64,000 nt of DNA, from contig OY282609.1 of NCBI GenBank assembly GCA_958298945.1, positions 33,143,212 to 33,207,211 on the forward strand. The letters run 5' to 3'. The notes under the pieces are model-generated. The model was given only the letters and a program-made list of their open reading frames with translations. It did no database searches and was not told the DNA's origin. The position numbers were made by a program, and so were the translations under genes. Shown in pieces: positions 46,281 to 57,749 of the stretch. Source of the DNA: Atherix ibis (lineage: Eukaryota; Arthropoda; Insecta; Diptera; Athericidae). The number at the start of each line of letters is the position of its first letter. The stretch's first letter is position 1.

Positions 46281-46410
46281 CGAGGTGAGGCATAAAAGTA
46301 GTGGATTTACAAATATTTTCCTTGGGCAGCTATACATCGGCTGATGCGTTGTTTCCACTCTTCATAGCAGCGCTGGGGGAAAGGCTTCAATTGAAACCGA
46401 CTTCAGCTCC
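46281..46410 (-). mobile_element. Truncated mariner 3' end (family E)
   Basis: One terminal repeat is present at the left (CGAGGTGAGGCATAAAAGTA) after TA at 46279-46280. The minus strand then reads ELKSVSIEAFPQRCYEEWKQ, RISRCIAAQGKYL and a stop, the conserved tail of a mariner transposase. The element is cut off near 46410 and the rest is absent. It resembles the relic at 7765-8040. Confidence 0.75.
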
Positions 46411-49400
46411 CCAATTACACTCTCTTTCTCCCTTTTTTAATTCCAATTTACTTAAAAACATATATAAATAAACAAATTAAATAAAAGGATAAAAAATCTA
46501 GCCCGCCAAAAATTAATCAGGATTTTGGATTAAGAAAGAAATTCAAATATAGAAAAATTTATAAATATTTCTTTCTTATAGAAAGACAAGCATAATAAAT
46601 AATTTTTATTTATTTCTGATAAAACAATTAATATAAATATGATCCAAAAAAAGAACATTTCTACGAACATTAGTATATTCATTATTTAATTTTTATATAC
46701 TAATATTAGAAAATAAATAAAACAGGAAGAAAGAATTTAGTTATCCACTGCCAATGATTGTGCCTTTTTATTGAATTTTTTTTTTAAATAAAAACAAAAA
46801 ATTGGAAAATATGTGCAGGTGTTAATAGATTTTCCTCTATTTTTTTGCCATCTCTTGTTTATCACATCATTTAAATGTTATTAATATGTCGCTTAATTTA
46901 GCAACTTACAGATTTTAATACAAGATATTCAATAAGAATTTTTCTCCGATCTATTCTTGTTTTCGGTTTATAAATAATTTTTTAAGTCAATTTTGACTTT
47001 TTTTCAATCCTGTACTTGTAAGTTGGCACTACTCTTCTCCTATAAAATTCATCTGGCCTTCTAAAATATCTCACAAAAAATAAAGCTTCTCATAAATAAT
47101 TATTTGATTATTTATTAGTTTTTTCTTTAAATATCGTTTTTTAAAAATACTTTAAATTTATATAAGAACAAATTTGAAGAGTGAATAACTTGAAATTGAT
47201 GAAAAAGAATGTATTTGTTTTTTTAAATACAATTACTATTAATGGTAAAAAGGTACGAAAGTGGTTGGATCTTAGATAAAATGAATACTTTTTTTTTACC
47301 GAAAACAGTAATTAAATTTTCAATTATAAATAAAATCCTTAAATAAGGATTGTTAAATTTTTTAACATTGTATTGAGAATGATGGAGCTTCCAAATTATA
47401 AAAATTGACAATAGAAATTACCAATAATTATCATTTTCTAGTTAAGATAAAATGATCACAATAATATTGTGTATAAAGTTCTTGTGATTCTTAATCATAC
47501 TCAAAAATTTTACTAAACTCTAAACTCCAGAAATTGGATATTAACTTCTGCTTAATTTTAAATATGGCTTTCCTATTTTCTTCTATAAGAAACCACTTCC
47601 AAAATATTAGTTAAATCAATTAAAAAATATCAAATCCATGCAACAACAAAAAACTATACTTGATTATACTCGTAATTCGATTTATCGCCGATAGGAGTTG
47701 AAAGTAGACATAAAATCATGTTTAATCCGATTAAACATATTTTTCCTGGATTTAAATTATTGTATTTGAAAAAAATAGTATATATATTAGATAGTATTAA
47801 TTTGGTATTGTAATTTCATAACTGCATATTCACAATATGCAATATAATTTAAAAAAAAAAAACTTTCGGCAAGAAAAATATTCCAATGAAGCTTAAAGAG
47901 TTTCAAATATATTTTGGGTTACTCCGGCTCGTCCGTATGCATTGTTTCGTTTTGTTATAAGAATTGGAGTTGAATTGGATTTCAATTTTTTTTTATCAAA
48001 TGCATATCAAATTTATGGTGGGCAGCACTTGATAATTAAAAGAACAGGTTTTGGAAGAGCTGCCAAAAATATGGTACTTTTTATAACCAGTTTTTTTCAT
48101 GTGAGAAACTTTAGACTATAGAAGAATTGGATAGGCCTTTACACAAAAATTCTGTCCAAATTTTTTGGAGAATACATTTCGTAAGAATGCACTCACTTGC
48201 AAAATAACCTTTCACAAAACACTTCGTGTTCTCAAATAAAATCTTCCTATTTACTGTCGTGAACAATAAAACTATTTATGCAATGTATTAATTTATACTT
48301 AGTTATTCGTAAACTATTTAAAGCTTTATTAAAATCGCACTTAAATTTTCATTTCGTGATAAGTATCTAAATGTCAACATTAACCATTTCGGGATGCTAT
48401 CAGTTTTATGGAGAATGGCGTGTTTAAAAACTCTCCAAAAGACTACAAAATTCTGTCGTGTTTAAATTATATTTTTATTTGCAATAAGTGAATTAAAATG
48501 ATTATTAATTATGCGTTTGGATCGTTTTACGAAAATTAGCTGTCAGTCATGTCTACATAAAAAAATCTACACAAATTATACTCGTATGCAAGCAGTACGA
48601 TTTCTCACCGCATTTGCAATAATTCATATAAAAATTTGCGTATACATATACAAAAATCTGACCTATCCAGATATTTTTTAATCTACATGAGAAACTATAG
48701 TATGTGTAGCAGGCAGTCAATTGCTATTAACAAACGTTTTTGTATATAATTACATGATAACTTTAATACGTATTGCAATATATCATAAAATAACTTCCTT
48801 TATTACAATATTATTCATACTTTTATCAATGTTATATAAACTTTGACGATGAGTGTGAATACTGGTGGAGAATGGTAACAAGTGCCATGACAATTTCAAC
48901 AGAATTTCATAATTCATAGAGAATATACTACAATAGCAAAAAAAAACAATTTATATTATTTTCTATTAAAATTTTAATATTTAAAAAAAATTGTTTAAAA
49001 AATGAATTGTGTTGTTTTAAAAGCGGAAGCTCAATGGAAGGCCTTCCAAAATTGACTACAGTTTCCCAGAGATATCCAGAGCAGTAAAATGGCGACCTAT
49101 TCAGCTTGTCTATTAACAATAGAACTGAATTAAATTAAATAAATAATAAAATTTTACAATAATTCATTTACGATCAATTTTTTTAGCTAATCACTATGGT
49201 TTATGAGTTGATAACTAGGCAAGAAGATGTTTTCATATATTACAAGTTAAAGGTATTAACTCAATAATAATCCAAATCATTACAAAAAAAACATGTCCTT
49301 TTTGTAGAAAAATTAATATTTTACCAATAAAAATTTTGAACAAATTTCATTAATTATTTATTAAAACAAAAGAAAAATAAAAATTATTCGAAGGAAACAC

Positions 49401-50186
49401 AAAAAATTCTATTGATTCGAAAATATCTTCAATTAAGTGGAGTACACAATTCTCTTAGAAGGAATAATTTAAAAAGTTAACGATACTATCCAATTCATAC
49501 ACTATACTCACTACATACATAATAATCTACATTTAAAGATCTAGAAGTACATTGTCAAAGAAAAAAATTTATAAAAATTATACTATTTTATTCTAATCAG
49601 TAATACACTCTTTTAGTTTATAACTATTCACTTCAAATATTAAAATAAAACTAAAACTTTTCAAAATCCTACATTTAAAAAAATAAAAAAACTATTTCAT
49701 GATTCTTATTAAAAAAATATCTAAATAAATTAATAAAATTATATCGTATCAATTGCAAATTAATAAAAATTAATTCTATTCAAAATTTTCTATTTTCTCT
49801 ATTGTATTAATTAATTTACACTATAATAACGAAAAAAAGGAAAACAAATATACTAGTTAGTGTTATTGACAATTTCCTGATAGAACCAAAAAAAAACCAG
49901 CCTAATCGACTGTTAAACTGAAAAATTAAAAAAATTGTTAAAATAAAATTGTAAACATAATAAATGAAGAACACACACAGAATAATTATATATAATAAAA
50001 GTCAACTTTTGTGACAAACAATATTTAAGAGAACGGAGAGAAGGCAAAGTAAATTTTATGAAATCTCAACAAAGTAGGAAAGAGAGCGCGAAGGGTAAAT
50101 AACGTAAAGAAAAAATGCCATGAAAAAATGTGTAGTTGGAAAAGGGAAACGATAAACAAGAACAAGAAAATTATGTAAATTTGTTT

Positions 50187-50226
50187 ATATTATTATTATT
50201 ATTTTTATTATTATTATTATTATTAT
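50187..50226. repeat. (TTA)n microsatellite
   Basis: Trinucleotide run with one TTTT interruption. Confidence 0.85.
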
Positions 50227-50276
50227 CGCTGATTATATAAAAGACGATCAGGTGATAGTTAAATTAAAAGAATAAC

Positions 50277-50279
<3 letters not shown>

Positions 50280-50307
<28 letters not shown>
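50280..50307. repeat. (TA)n microsatellite
   Basis: Uninterrupted alternating run of about 28 bp. Confidence 0.9.
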
Positions 50308-50309
<2 letters not shown>

Positions 50310-50538
50310 AATATATATGAAAAAAATAAAACAAAACAAAAGTTAATAAAATATTATATGAAAAACTTATACATTGATTAATTTGTTTGATGATTATGCA
50401 GACAATATATAAAAATTAAAATGAAAAATGCTATATTAATATATTTAAATTAGTTTGTTTTAATATTTTTATTCATTATTTATTATTAGAACCAAAAAAA
50501 AAAAAGAAAAAATCATTTAGTAAAAACATTCAAATATA

Positions 50539-51450
50539 CGAGGTCTGTTCAAAAAGTATCACGAATTTTGAATTTCCGCGGGTTACATATATTCGATTTT
50601 CGATTTTTTTATGGCGTTATGTTGGTACTCATGTCTCTCACTTATGTCGACAAGTTCGGTCATTTTGAACGTTCAGTTAATTTTTGACAGCTGCTTTGCT
50701 TGCACGTGTTTTGGCTCGTCTTCGATTTTTGCCCATTCCAAAAAATGGATCAAAGAATCTGTATCAAATTTTGTGTGGAAAACAAAATTAATTGTGCGGG
50801 CGCATTCCGAATGTTGACTGTGCCATATGGTGAAGCTACCTTGGACCGAAGCAACGTTTATCGGTGGTACAAAATGTTCTCAGAGGACCGAGAAGATATG
50901 AAGGACGAAAAGCGTGCCGGACATGTGAACGACAGTTTTCTTCGATTGCAGGGGTGTCTAGCCACAGGATAGAACGGTCAATAAGGAATATTACCTGGAA
51001 GTTATGCGTAAGTTGCGCGAAGCAATCCGCCAGAAACGCCCGGATTTGTGGAAGAACAAAAATTGGTTCTAACACCATGATAACGCCCCTGCCTACGCAT
51101 CGTTGCTTGTGCCCGAATTTTTGGCCAAAAACAATACACTAATAATGCCGCAGCCATCGTATTCCCCAGATCTGGCTCCCTGTAACTTTTTCTTGTTCCC
51201 GAAACTGAAGAGCCCCATGAAAGGATGACGCTATGCTACGATTGAGGAGATAAAGACGGCATCGAAGGAGGAGCTGAACAAGATCACAAAAAATGATTTT
51301 TTGAAGTGCTTCGAGGATTGGCAAAAACGTTGGCACAAGTGTATAATATCTGGTGGGGATTACTTTGAGGGGGACAAAATAGATATTCATAAACATTTAA
51401 ATAATTTTTGAAAAAATACAAAATTCGCGATACTATTTCAACAGACCTCG
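50539..51450 (+). mobile_element. Family-B mariner, deleted copy (B3)
   Basis: The 912-bp element has CGAGGTCTGTTCAAAAAGTA at the left and CGAGGTCTGTTGAAATAGTA at the right (read inward), flanked by TA (50537-50538 and 51451-51452). Unlike the snap-back copies it has a normal 3' end. An internal deletion joins the DEKRAGH region to FFDCRG. Confidence 0.92.
50744..51410 (+). pseudogene. Family-B mariner transposase remnant (B3)
   Basis: The gene starts [20 protein letters not shown], the best-preserved N terminus of the family here, followed by FRMLTVPYGEATLDRSNVYR and MFSEDREDMKDEKRAGHV. The deletion removes the first catalytic Asp. In NWF-stop-HHDNAPAYAS the second Asp survives after a stop. 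The third reads SPDLAPCN, so that Asp has become Asn. The tail ends CIISGGDYFEGDKIDIH. It is inactive. The deletion junction lies at a shared ACAG, suggesting microhomology-mediated loss. Confidence 0.88.
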
Positions 51451-51689
51451 TATATTAATTCTAATTTGCAAAAGTTAGTTCATATGTGTATGTGTGCTAA
51501 ATGGATGGAATCCAGTTTTTCTTTTAAACAAATGGTGGGCTATCTTGAAAGAAAATGTACATATCATTGGCAAATATCGGAAATTAATTATTGAAAAAGA
51601 AAAGTTAAATTAATAACAATTAAGTGTGAAAAACAATATCATTCATATGATAGCCATCACTTGATTTGCAGGCCTTTAGATTTTGAATT

Positions 51690-52045
51690 TATATTGTTCT
51701 CAAATAGGCTCAAAGAAAAAAGTTCAACGACGTCAAATTGCGAGATCTTGGCGGCCAATTCACATCACCGTTTCGTGAGATTACTCCGAATTTAGTGTGC
51801 ATTCATATTCAATTTGTTAAATTTTGCCCACAAAAATTCGTAACGTGTTACAGAATTTACTGTAATTGTCGAAGAAGAACCATATGGAATGGTTCGACCA
51901 GCCCATAAACCACACATGAGGGTTTTTCAAGCCTCTGATTCGAAAATTTTGTCTTTTAATATAGCCGTCGATGTGAAAATATGCTTGGACGCTAAAGATG
52001 ATTTTCGATGAAAAATTTTCTGGTCTTTCAATCAATCAATTGACT
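51690..52045 (-). pseudogene. Tc1/mariner-superfamily transposase relic (WPPR type), longer copy
   Basis: The minus strand reads ENFSSKIIFSVQAYFHIDGY, IKRQNFRIRGLKNPHV, a decayed middle including WSNHSIWFFFDNYSK, then ISRNGDVNWPPRSRNLTSLN. This matches a fly transposase family with F-S-x-K-I-I-F-S-D-E-A-H-F...G-Y-V-N-K-Q-N...W-P-P-R-S-C-D-L-T-P-L-D. The first catalytic Asp region is altered to SVQA, and the WPPR block has N for both final Asp positions. The middle of the catalytic core is deleted. Confidence 0.7.
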
Positions 52046-52560
52046 AATGTTCTGCTCTGTACATGGTCCAATGGCTCCAATGACTCCATGGCTAAAATTG
52101 TACTTTATACTTGACAGTAACTTTAATATGAATTCATTGTGAACAATTCAATAAGATTATTTTCAAATTGAAATAATAGTAAGTCATTCTTGACAGCTAC
52201 AAGACGAACACTTATTTTTAAACCGCACGAAAAAATCAAAGGTACATAGAATTAGGAGCACAGTTCACCTACTAAGTTATTCATTCCATCCGAAGTTAAA
52301 TCTACGAGTAAAATATAATACCTGCCAAACGAAACGCCCGAGGATATCTTCGGAAATACTTAAACAAATATTTAAGTAATATTTAAACTTAAATTTATTA
52401 TAGTATCTTTCGCACAAAATTCTTTCATTAAGTTTGAAATTTTCGCATCATTAAAATAATCCCAAAACCCAAAAAGCATAAAAACCTTCCTTCCTCATAT
52501 AGACACCAAAATATCCTTCCCATTTTATTAAAAATTCTTTAAAAATTAATCCTGAAATGT

Positions 52561-52662
52561 CTTTATTCTATTATTGAAACCGAAGATGCAATTCCTTTGC
52601 ATCGGTTTGAAACTGATCATTCTACTATCCAACAGTGTCATCACGTAGTCGACTACATAGCG
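52561..52662 (+). pseudogene. Non-LTR reverse transcriptase scrap
   Basis: The + frame reads LYSIIETEDAIPLHRFETDH followed by STIQQCHHVVDYIA, closely matching the fragment at 451-612 (IIETEE...HQFAF...HSSIQQCHRVIDY). The match ends near 52662. Two copies of exactly the same short segment suggest decayed members of one retrotransposon family. Confidence 0.6.
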
Positions 52663-52925
52663 TTCTCGCTAAAGCGGAAGGAATGCTGCCAAGGCGTCCC
52701 ACTCTGTTTGGCATCCTGAATTGCTTTGGAAGCTGCAACCATTCTTACCATCTGATTATTTTATTAAAATTATGTAGAGGCAGACGGAACTATTTTTAAG
52801 AAATAAAAATATTAAATATAAAATTAATATCAAGAAATAAAAATAAATGATAAGCGATTTTTTCTTCAAATTTTCAAAAGTAGTCTAATTTTCAATTTTG
52901 TTCACTCGAAATCGGTATGTTTGGT

Positions 52926-53019
52926 AGCCGAGTCAACTTAGTATTTGATGAGGTTAAGCAGAAAGCTTGTGTGGACTGGAAAAAAATCCAGTTAAGCCGA
53001 GTCAACTTAGTATTTGGTG
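52926..53019. repeat. 25-bp direct repeat, offset 69
   Basis: AGCCGAGTCAACTTAGTATT begins both copies (52926-52950 and 52995-53019), which differ at one base over 25. No gene is evident. Confidence 0.9.
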
Positions 53020-54895
53020 CTCACGGTTTTTTATTCACAAGAAATTTTTCCAAAAATGTAAGCAAACAGCACTGGACAACAACAACAGCACCGAGAAAAA
53101 AAGCGGAAACATGAAAATTTTACCAAAAATCACTTCCTTAAGTATAATATTAAAGAATAAGTTTCAACCGACGTTGATTGGCCGACTCAAAACACTTTCT
53201 AAACTCTTCGTTCATATTTTTTACAGATGCTGTAATAAGAACCAATTGCATTTTCTCTTCCAAGTAGGTCGGCGACCCGTAAACATACGTACATGCATAC
53301 ATCAGTATCTCAGCCGGGGGGTGGACAGGCTCTGAAGCAGCGATTACTTTGCAGCAGCAGCACTGCCGCAGCATTCGCCATAGGCGCAAAAATGCCTGTG
53401 GCGAGCAATTTTATTTTTTTCTGGGGCAAAGTCTTGGATTGAAGGGGTCGAATTTTTTTTGCTCTGATCAAAATGAGTAATACCTCAAACGAAAGATCTC
53501 GACGAGTCCTTTGTCAGAATCTGATCCAGAGTCGTGGCGAGGATGTCCTTTTCGAATTAAAGGCCAAAAACCGCTCGAAAATTGACCAACTTCAAGGATA
53601 CTTGACCTATGTTTACTTATCTAAACATAGGTCAAGTATCCGCCGCTCGATTTTTAAACTATTTTTCCCAAATAGCTTCTACAAAGAACTATTTACTTAT
53701 CTAAACATATCTAGGATCTAGGACATCTCCAAAGCCCTGGACAGTTTTTCAAAAATCTAATTTTCAAATTTGGAAAAAATAGTCTTTTCTAAATTAAGTT
53801 TTTGGATACTTACCGTTAGCATTTTTAGCCAAGTTTGATATCACCTGAAAATTAAGGAGTTGTACTATCTAACAATTCTAAAATAATTTAGAAAATCGTA
53901 CTACAACTAAAATTTTTTCAAGGTCAAACTTAATCAATTTTTGAAAAACATTGCCCCTTTTTCAGAAGCCATTTTCTCAAAAACTAACGGTTACAAAAAT
54001 CTGAAACTGTTAACGTATAAAAGTCCAACTTCTCTGCTTTATGATCAAATAAAATATTATGCCAATTTAAAAGTTCTTAAACAATTTATTTTGAACAAGA
54101 CCCTATCAAAAAAAATGTTTTTTCGAAATTAGTGCCATTTACGAATTTCGAAAAAACTTGTAGAACAAAAGTATCCTATATCTTTTGTTTCTATAACATA
54201 TCCGAATTTGGTGACAATATCTCGACATAAGCCAAAAAATGGGTCGAAAATTGCTGATTTTACCCCCAAAAAAATGAATTTGTGGACATATTTTTCCCCT
54301 ATTCTGCCTACACTTAGGGGAGCATAAACGAAGTCATTTGAGATACTAAACCTGAAAATCAGTTGAATACTTGTCGAGATATACAAATTCTAATTTTAGA
54401 TTTTTCGAAATGTTCACGCCATTTTCTAAACAACCACGCCATCTATTGTGTTGATTTTTAGTTTCCATACAGTTTGTGTGAGTGCCTCTTAGATAAGTAC
54501 TTCGAAAATGGTTATCAAAACCTGAGGAAAATTATAAAAAATCTGGAAAATTCTGTTAAATTTATGGGCCGACTTTTCCGATTTTTCTCTGCCAATCAAC
54601 TCTGTAATAGTGTTTGTATACAATTTCCAAAACTATTTTCATACGAAATTTTTACATTTTCAACAAGTATTAGAAAAATTTATTCACCGTAACTTATTCA
54701 AAACAAAAAAAGATATTCAGAAAAATAATAAGCCTGTGGAGAGCTATTTTTATAGATTTATAAAATTAGGATTTCGCCCGTTTTCTGTTAGACTTATCAA
54801 GCTTTTATAGTTTTACCGACAAGCTAAAGAGTTTAACTATCTAACAACATAAAAATAGTATTATACTAATTGTTTATTTTTTTTTTAAGTCAACC
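53020..54895. other. Unclassified sequence, no gene supported
   Basis: Mixed-composition DNA containing a 20-bp hairpin (53596-53641). The stretch about 53720-54420 reads like an old repetitive element (repeated TTTTCGAAA, AAAAATCTGAAA and TCGAGATAT-like blocks), but no protein motif was recognised. The 82-codon frame at 53473-53721 begins MSNTSNERSRRVLCQNL and its end depends on the hairpin sequence. I could not assign it. Confidence 0.4.
53596..53641. repeat. 20-bp perfect inverted repeat, 6-nt loop
   Basis: GGATACTTGACCTATGTTTA (53596-53615) is exactly complementary to 53622-53641. A CCGCTCGA motif lies on both outer sides (near 53571 and 53643) in direct orientation. Confidence 0.95.
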
Positions 54896-55188
54896 TTGGA
54901 CGTCACAATGCCAGTAGCAAGGCAGAGGCAAGTTGAAGCAGCGGTCAAACGCTTCGATCGATTAGCCATTGGAGCGCACCGCACTTCACCAGTGGACTCA
55001 TACTACCTTTACACATCTCACATTAACCCAGGTATCCCCTTCACAATCTCCTAAACAAATCGCTTCCACCGCTTATTCTAAAAGAAATGCATCCTCCATT
55101 TCCCTATTGGTCTCTGAACTAGAAGGAGATGTATCTACCCTTTTTCCGATTTTCCAACCACCCACCGTACGCGGACTGAAAACCGTTA

Positions 55189-55467
55189 TTGGGAGTGAAG
55201 TTGAGGGTGTCTACGTCGTCACTCAGTAGGTACAGTAAGGCAAACACTGATCCATCTAGCTACAGTAAATTGTTCCTAAAACTACTGGACGAACTCATTA
55301 AGTCATTGCTAATGTTCATGGATGCAGCTGTCATCCAGCTTGTCGGCAATACGCACCGTGAACTATACAGTAGATTTTTTCCAGCTATAAGCTCGCCATT
55401 CCATACCGAATTTTGGGCGATTAAGGCGGCTGTTGAGAATGCTATCAACCTCCCAGTCAATAGCTAA
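55189..55467 (+). pseudogene. Possible RNase H fragment of a non-LTR retrotransposon
   Basis: The + frame reads KSLLMFMDAAVIQLVGNTHR, then ELYSRFFPAISSPFHTEFWA, IKAAVENAINL. This resembles the start of an RNase H domain (an Asp after a hydrophobic strand, later an A-E-x-x-A-I-x-x-A helix), as carried by several fly non-LTR elements. The expected Ala of the AE motif is replaced, and the domain ends at a stop. The flank 54900-55188 has richer composition and may belong to the same relic. The call depends on a weak pattern. Confidence 0.45.
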
Positions 55468-55504
55468 ATAGCTATTGACCATTCCTCATATTTTAAATAA
55501 CTGA

Positions 55505-55750
55505 CAATTAATGCAGAATTCTTTTTGAATAGGACTCCTTCCATTATGGAACTCCTAGATTCAATAATTATTTTTTCAATCTCCCTTTTTAGTCTTTAAT
55601 TCAATAATGTCTGACTTTTCCCTCCAAATAACCACCAACCAGTTTCATTATGGAAGCTGTCAATGCCAACCTACACGTAACATGAAGTCGCCAAATGGTC
55701 TCATGGTCGTGGTGATACAGAATGGCCTCTGGCTGTTGTCTCAATACCTT
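55505..55750 (-). repeat. Dispersed repeat, copy 3 (longest)
   Basis: Minus-strand translation gives a 63-codon frame with LRQQPEAILYHHDHETIWRL and HVTCRLALTASIMKLVGGYL. It is similar to 25556-25692 over its 5' part and to 35500-35712 over most of its length. It may be a fragment of an unknown mobile element; no known domain was recognised. Confidence 0.65.
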
Positions 55751-56558
55751 ACAAGAACAACAAAAAAAATCGAATTTTAGCCCCAAAATCACTTTTTTTA
55801 ATTTAATGATCAGTTTTTTTTGGGCACATAATAAAAGGCATTAATACAAGATGTCTCAGACATAGAACATAAAAATCGGTCCGTCGATATTAAATTTGAC
55901 TTTTCTTTATATCAAAAGATGTAAATAATTTATTTTTTTCAATAAATCTTTTTTAATAGCATAATTTTTAAATTGTTGTTTAAAATTATTATCAATTAAA
56001 TAAATATACACAAGGGAAGTCTGCCGATCGACGTTAAAAACGGAGTCCATATGGAACACCGCCGAAGTTGACCAGCTCAGCGTAGAACGCCTTACAAACG
56101 CCCATCCTCTCGAAGAAGCCCCTATCCATCATCCTACTACGGTGACCGGATAGAACTTAAAATTCAAAATAACCATACCATCGCGTGATATGTATCCGAA
56201 AATAATTCTACGCAACAAATATACAAATAATATTTTACTAAAAGTGTACTGGCATCACATAAAATGACCGATGTTTTCTGAAATAATTTAGGTAAATTTT
56301 GACCAAAAAACTCTCGCATATCTGATAGTTGTTCTAATGAATGACCAACTAAGTTTTCACATCTTCTTGCGTTAAGTTCTAGATTTAAAAATCTAATTCT
56401 GTTGCATCTTTCGACATCTCGTTCTCTGGTATCTTACGGTTGGATATTTAGATATTTTAAGGTATTCAATAGAATATGGTACCTGGGCATACGTTGGAAA
56501 CTCAAGAAGACTTTACAGCTATGAACTTTAACCTACTTTCTGATCCTAAAAACTTATC
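55751..56558. other. Intergenic, no gene seen
   Basis: A richer patch at about 56010-56150 could be transposon-derived but was not identified. Confidence 0.4.
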
Positions 56559-56560
56559 TA

Positions 56561-57747
56561 TTGGGTGTAAGGGAAAGTTCTGTCGTTTTTTTCTAAAGAA
56601 AAAACTACATTTTTTTTCACTTTTTATTCAAAAATTTATCCTAAATATTATTTTCTTTATTAGTTACAACTGTCTGCCAGCGTTCTGTCAGCTTATCCAA
56701 CCCACTGGAAAAGAAATCCTCGTTTTTGGACGCAAATTATTCTTCCACTGCCATATGGACACCCTCATAATTTATATATTCATTTCTATCGAGAAAGTTT
56801 TGCAGCGACCTGAACAGATGATAATCAGATAGTGCAATATCTGGAGAATATGCTGGCTGAGGTAGAGTTTCCCAACCCAATTCTGCAATTTTTTGTACGG
56901 TTTTTCTTTCCACGTGCGGTCTAGCGTTATCATGGTGAAGAATTACACCTTTTCTGTTGATGAAATATGTACGTTTACGTTGAATTTCTTTATTCAAAAC
57001 ATCAAGTTTGATGCACGCCAAGTTTGGATGTGGTCGGTGGTGTCTCCCCTTTGTAAACATATGCCCTTTTTCTTACCTCATGTTTATAAACTATCCACTT
57101 TCATCACCAGTCACCAAGTGGTCCAAAAACGGTTCCCTCTTGTGTGACGAGCAAGATTTAAAGAACATATTGAAATTTGATCCATTAAATTTTTTTCGCT
57201 CAATTCGTGTGGCACCCAAACAGAGAGTTTGAACACAAATGAAGCCTTTTAATGTGCTCTAAATCAGTAGTCTAATGAATTCCAAGCTTGAAGGCCACTT
57301 CTGTGGAATTTAACATGGGATTTGTCCTGAGCATACTGCGTAGCACTTCGACATTGACATCTGCTGGCCTTCCTGATCTGGATTCATCTTTCAAAGAAAA
57401 ATGACCCGAAGGAAATTTCGCAAACCATCTCCGGCATGTTCCAGCTGTTACGGAGTCTTCTCCAAACACACCACACAAGTTTTTTTTTGCCTCCATCGCG
57501 TTGTTCCTTATTTTGGAACCCATACAATATACAATGTCTTAAGTGCACTTTTTCTTCATACATTTTGACTGTTTTACAAATTTTAAAACAAAACTGACAA
57601 AAATACGAAAAAATGTGTATAAACCATCAATCATACAGTAATCTAACGGTTTAAATCGATATCAGTCGAATCACGATTCTCGCTAAGAATCGACAACGCA
57701 TACAAGTGGAATTGTTCAAAAACGACAGAACTTTCCCTTACACCCAA
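56561..57747 (-). mobile_element. Mariner with perfect 30-bp terminal repeats (family D)
   Basis: The 1187-bp element has inverted repeats at 56561-56590 and 57718-57747 that are identical over 30 bp (TTGGGTGTAAGGGAAAGTTC then TGTCGTTTTT), with TA on both sides (56559-56560 and 57748-57749). The TTGGG terminus resembles the mellifera-type elements. Its gene is disrupted, yet the ends have no mismatch, so it could still be moved by a transposase supplied elsewhere (inference). Confidence 0.93.
56641..57563 (-). pseudogene. Family-D mariner transposase, broken
   Basis: The start at 57563 gives MYEEKVHLRHCILYGFQNK; a frameshift leads into NNAMEAKKNLCGVFGEDSV, CRRWFAKF and FSLKDESRSGRPADV (helix-turn-helix region). 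The centre, including the TGDE region, is badly scrambled. The second catalytic Asp is in VILHHDNARPHVE and the third in AYSPDIALSDYHLF, at D34D spacing. The last part reads ASKNEDFFSSGLDKLTERWQ after a TAA that replaces a residue near 56747. It is inactive. Confidence 0.87.
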
Positions 57748-57749
57748 TA

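Larger units (their letters stand above)
46411..50535. other. AT-rich region without genes
   Basis: AT-rich, a little less A-skewed between about 46900 and 48900. It has a TTA microsatellite at 50187-50226 and an AT microsatellite at 50280-50307. No supported gene. Confidence 0.5.

Noticed and set aside
54969..55229. 86-codon + frame rich in Ser/Thr
   Set aside because: Overlaps the possible RNase H relic in another frame; no domain. May be part of the same retrotransposon debris, but not supportable as a gene.
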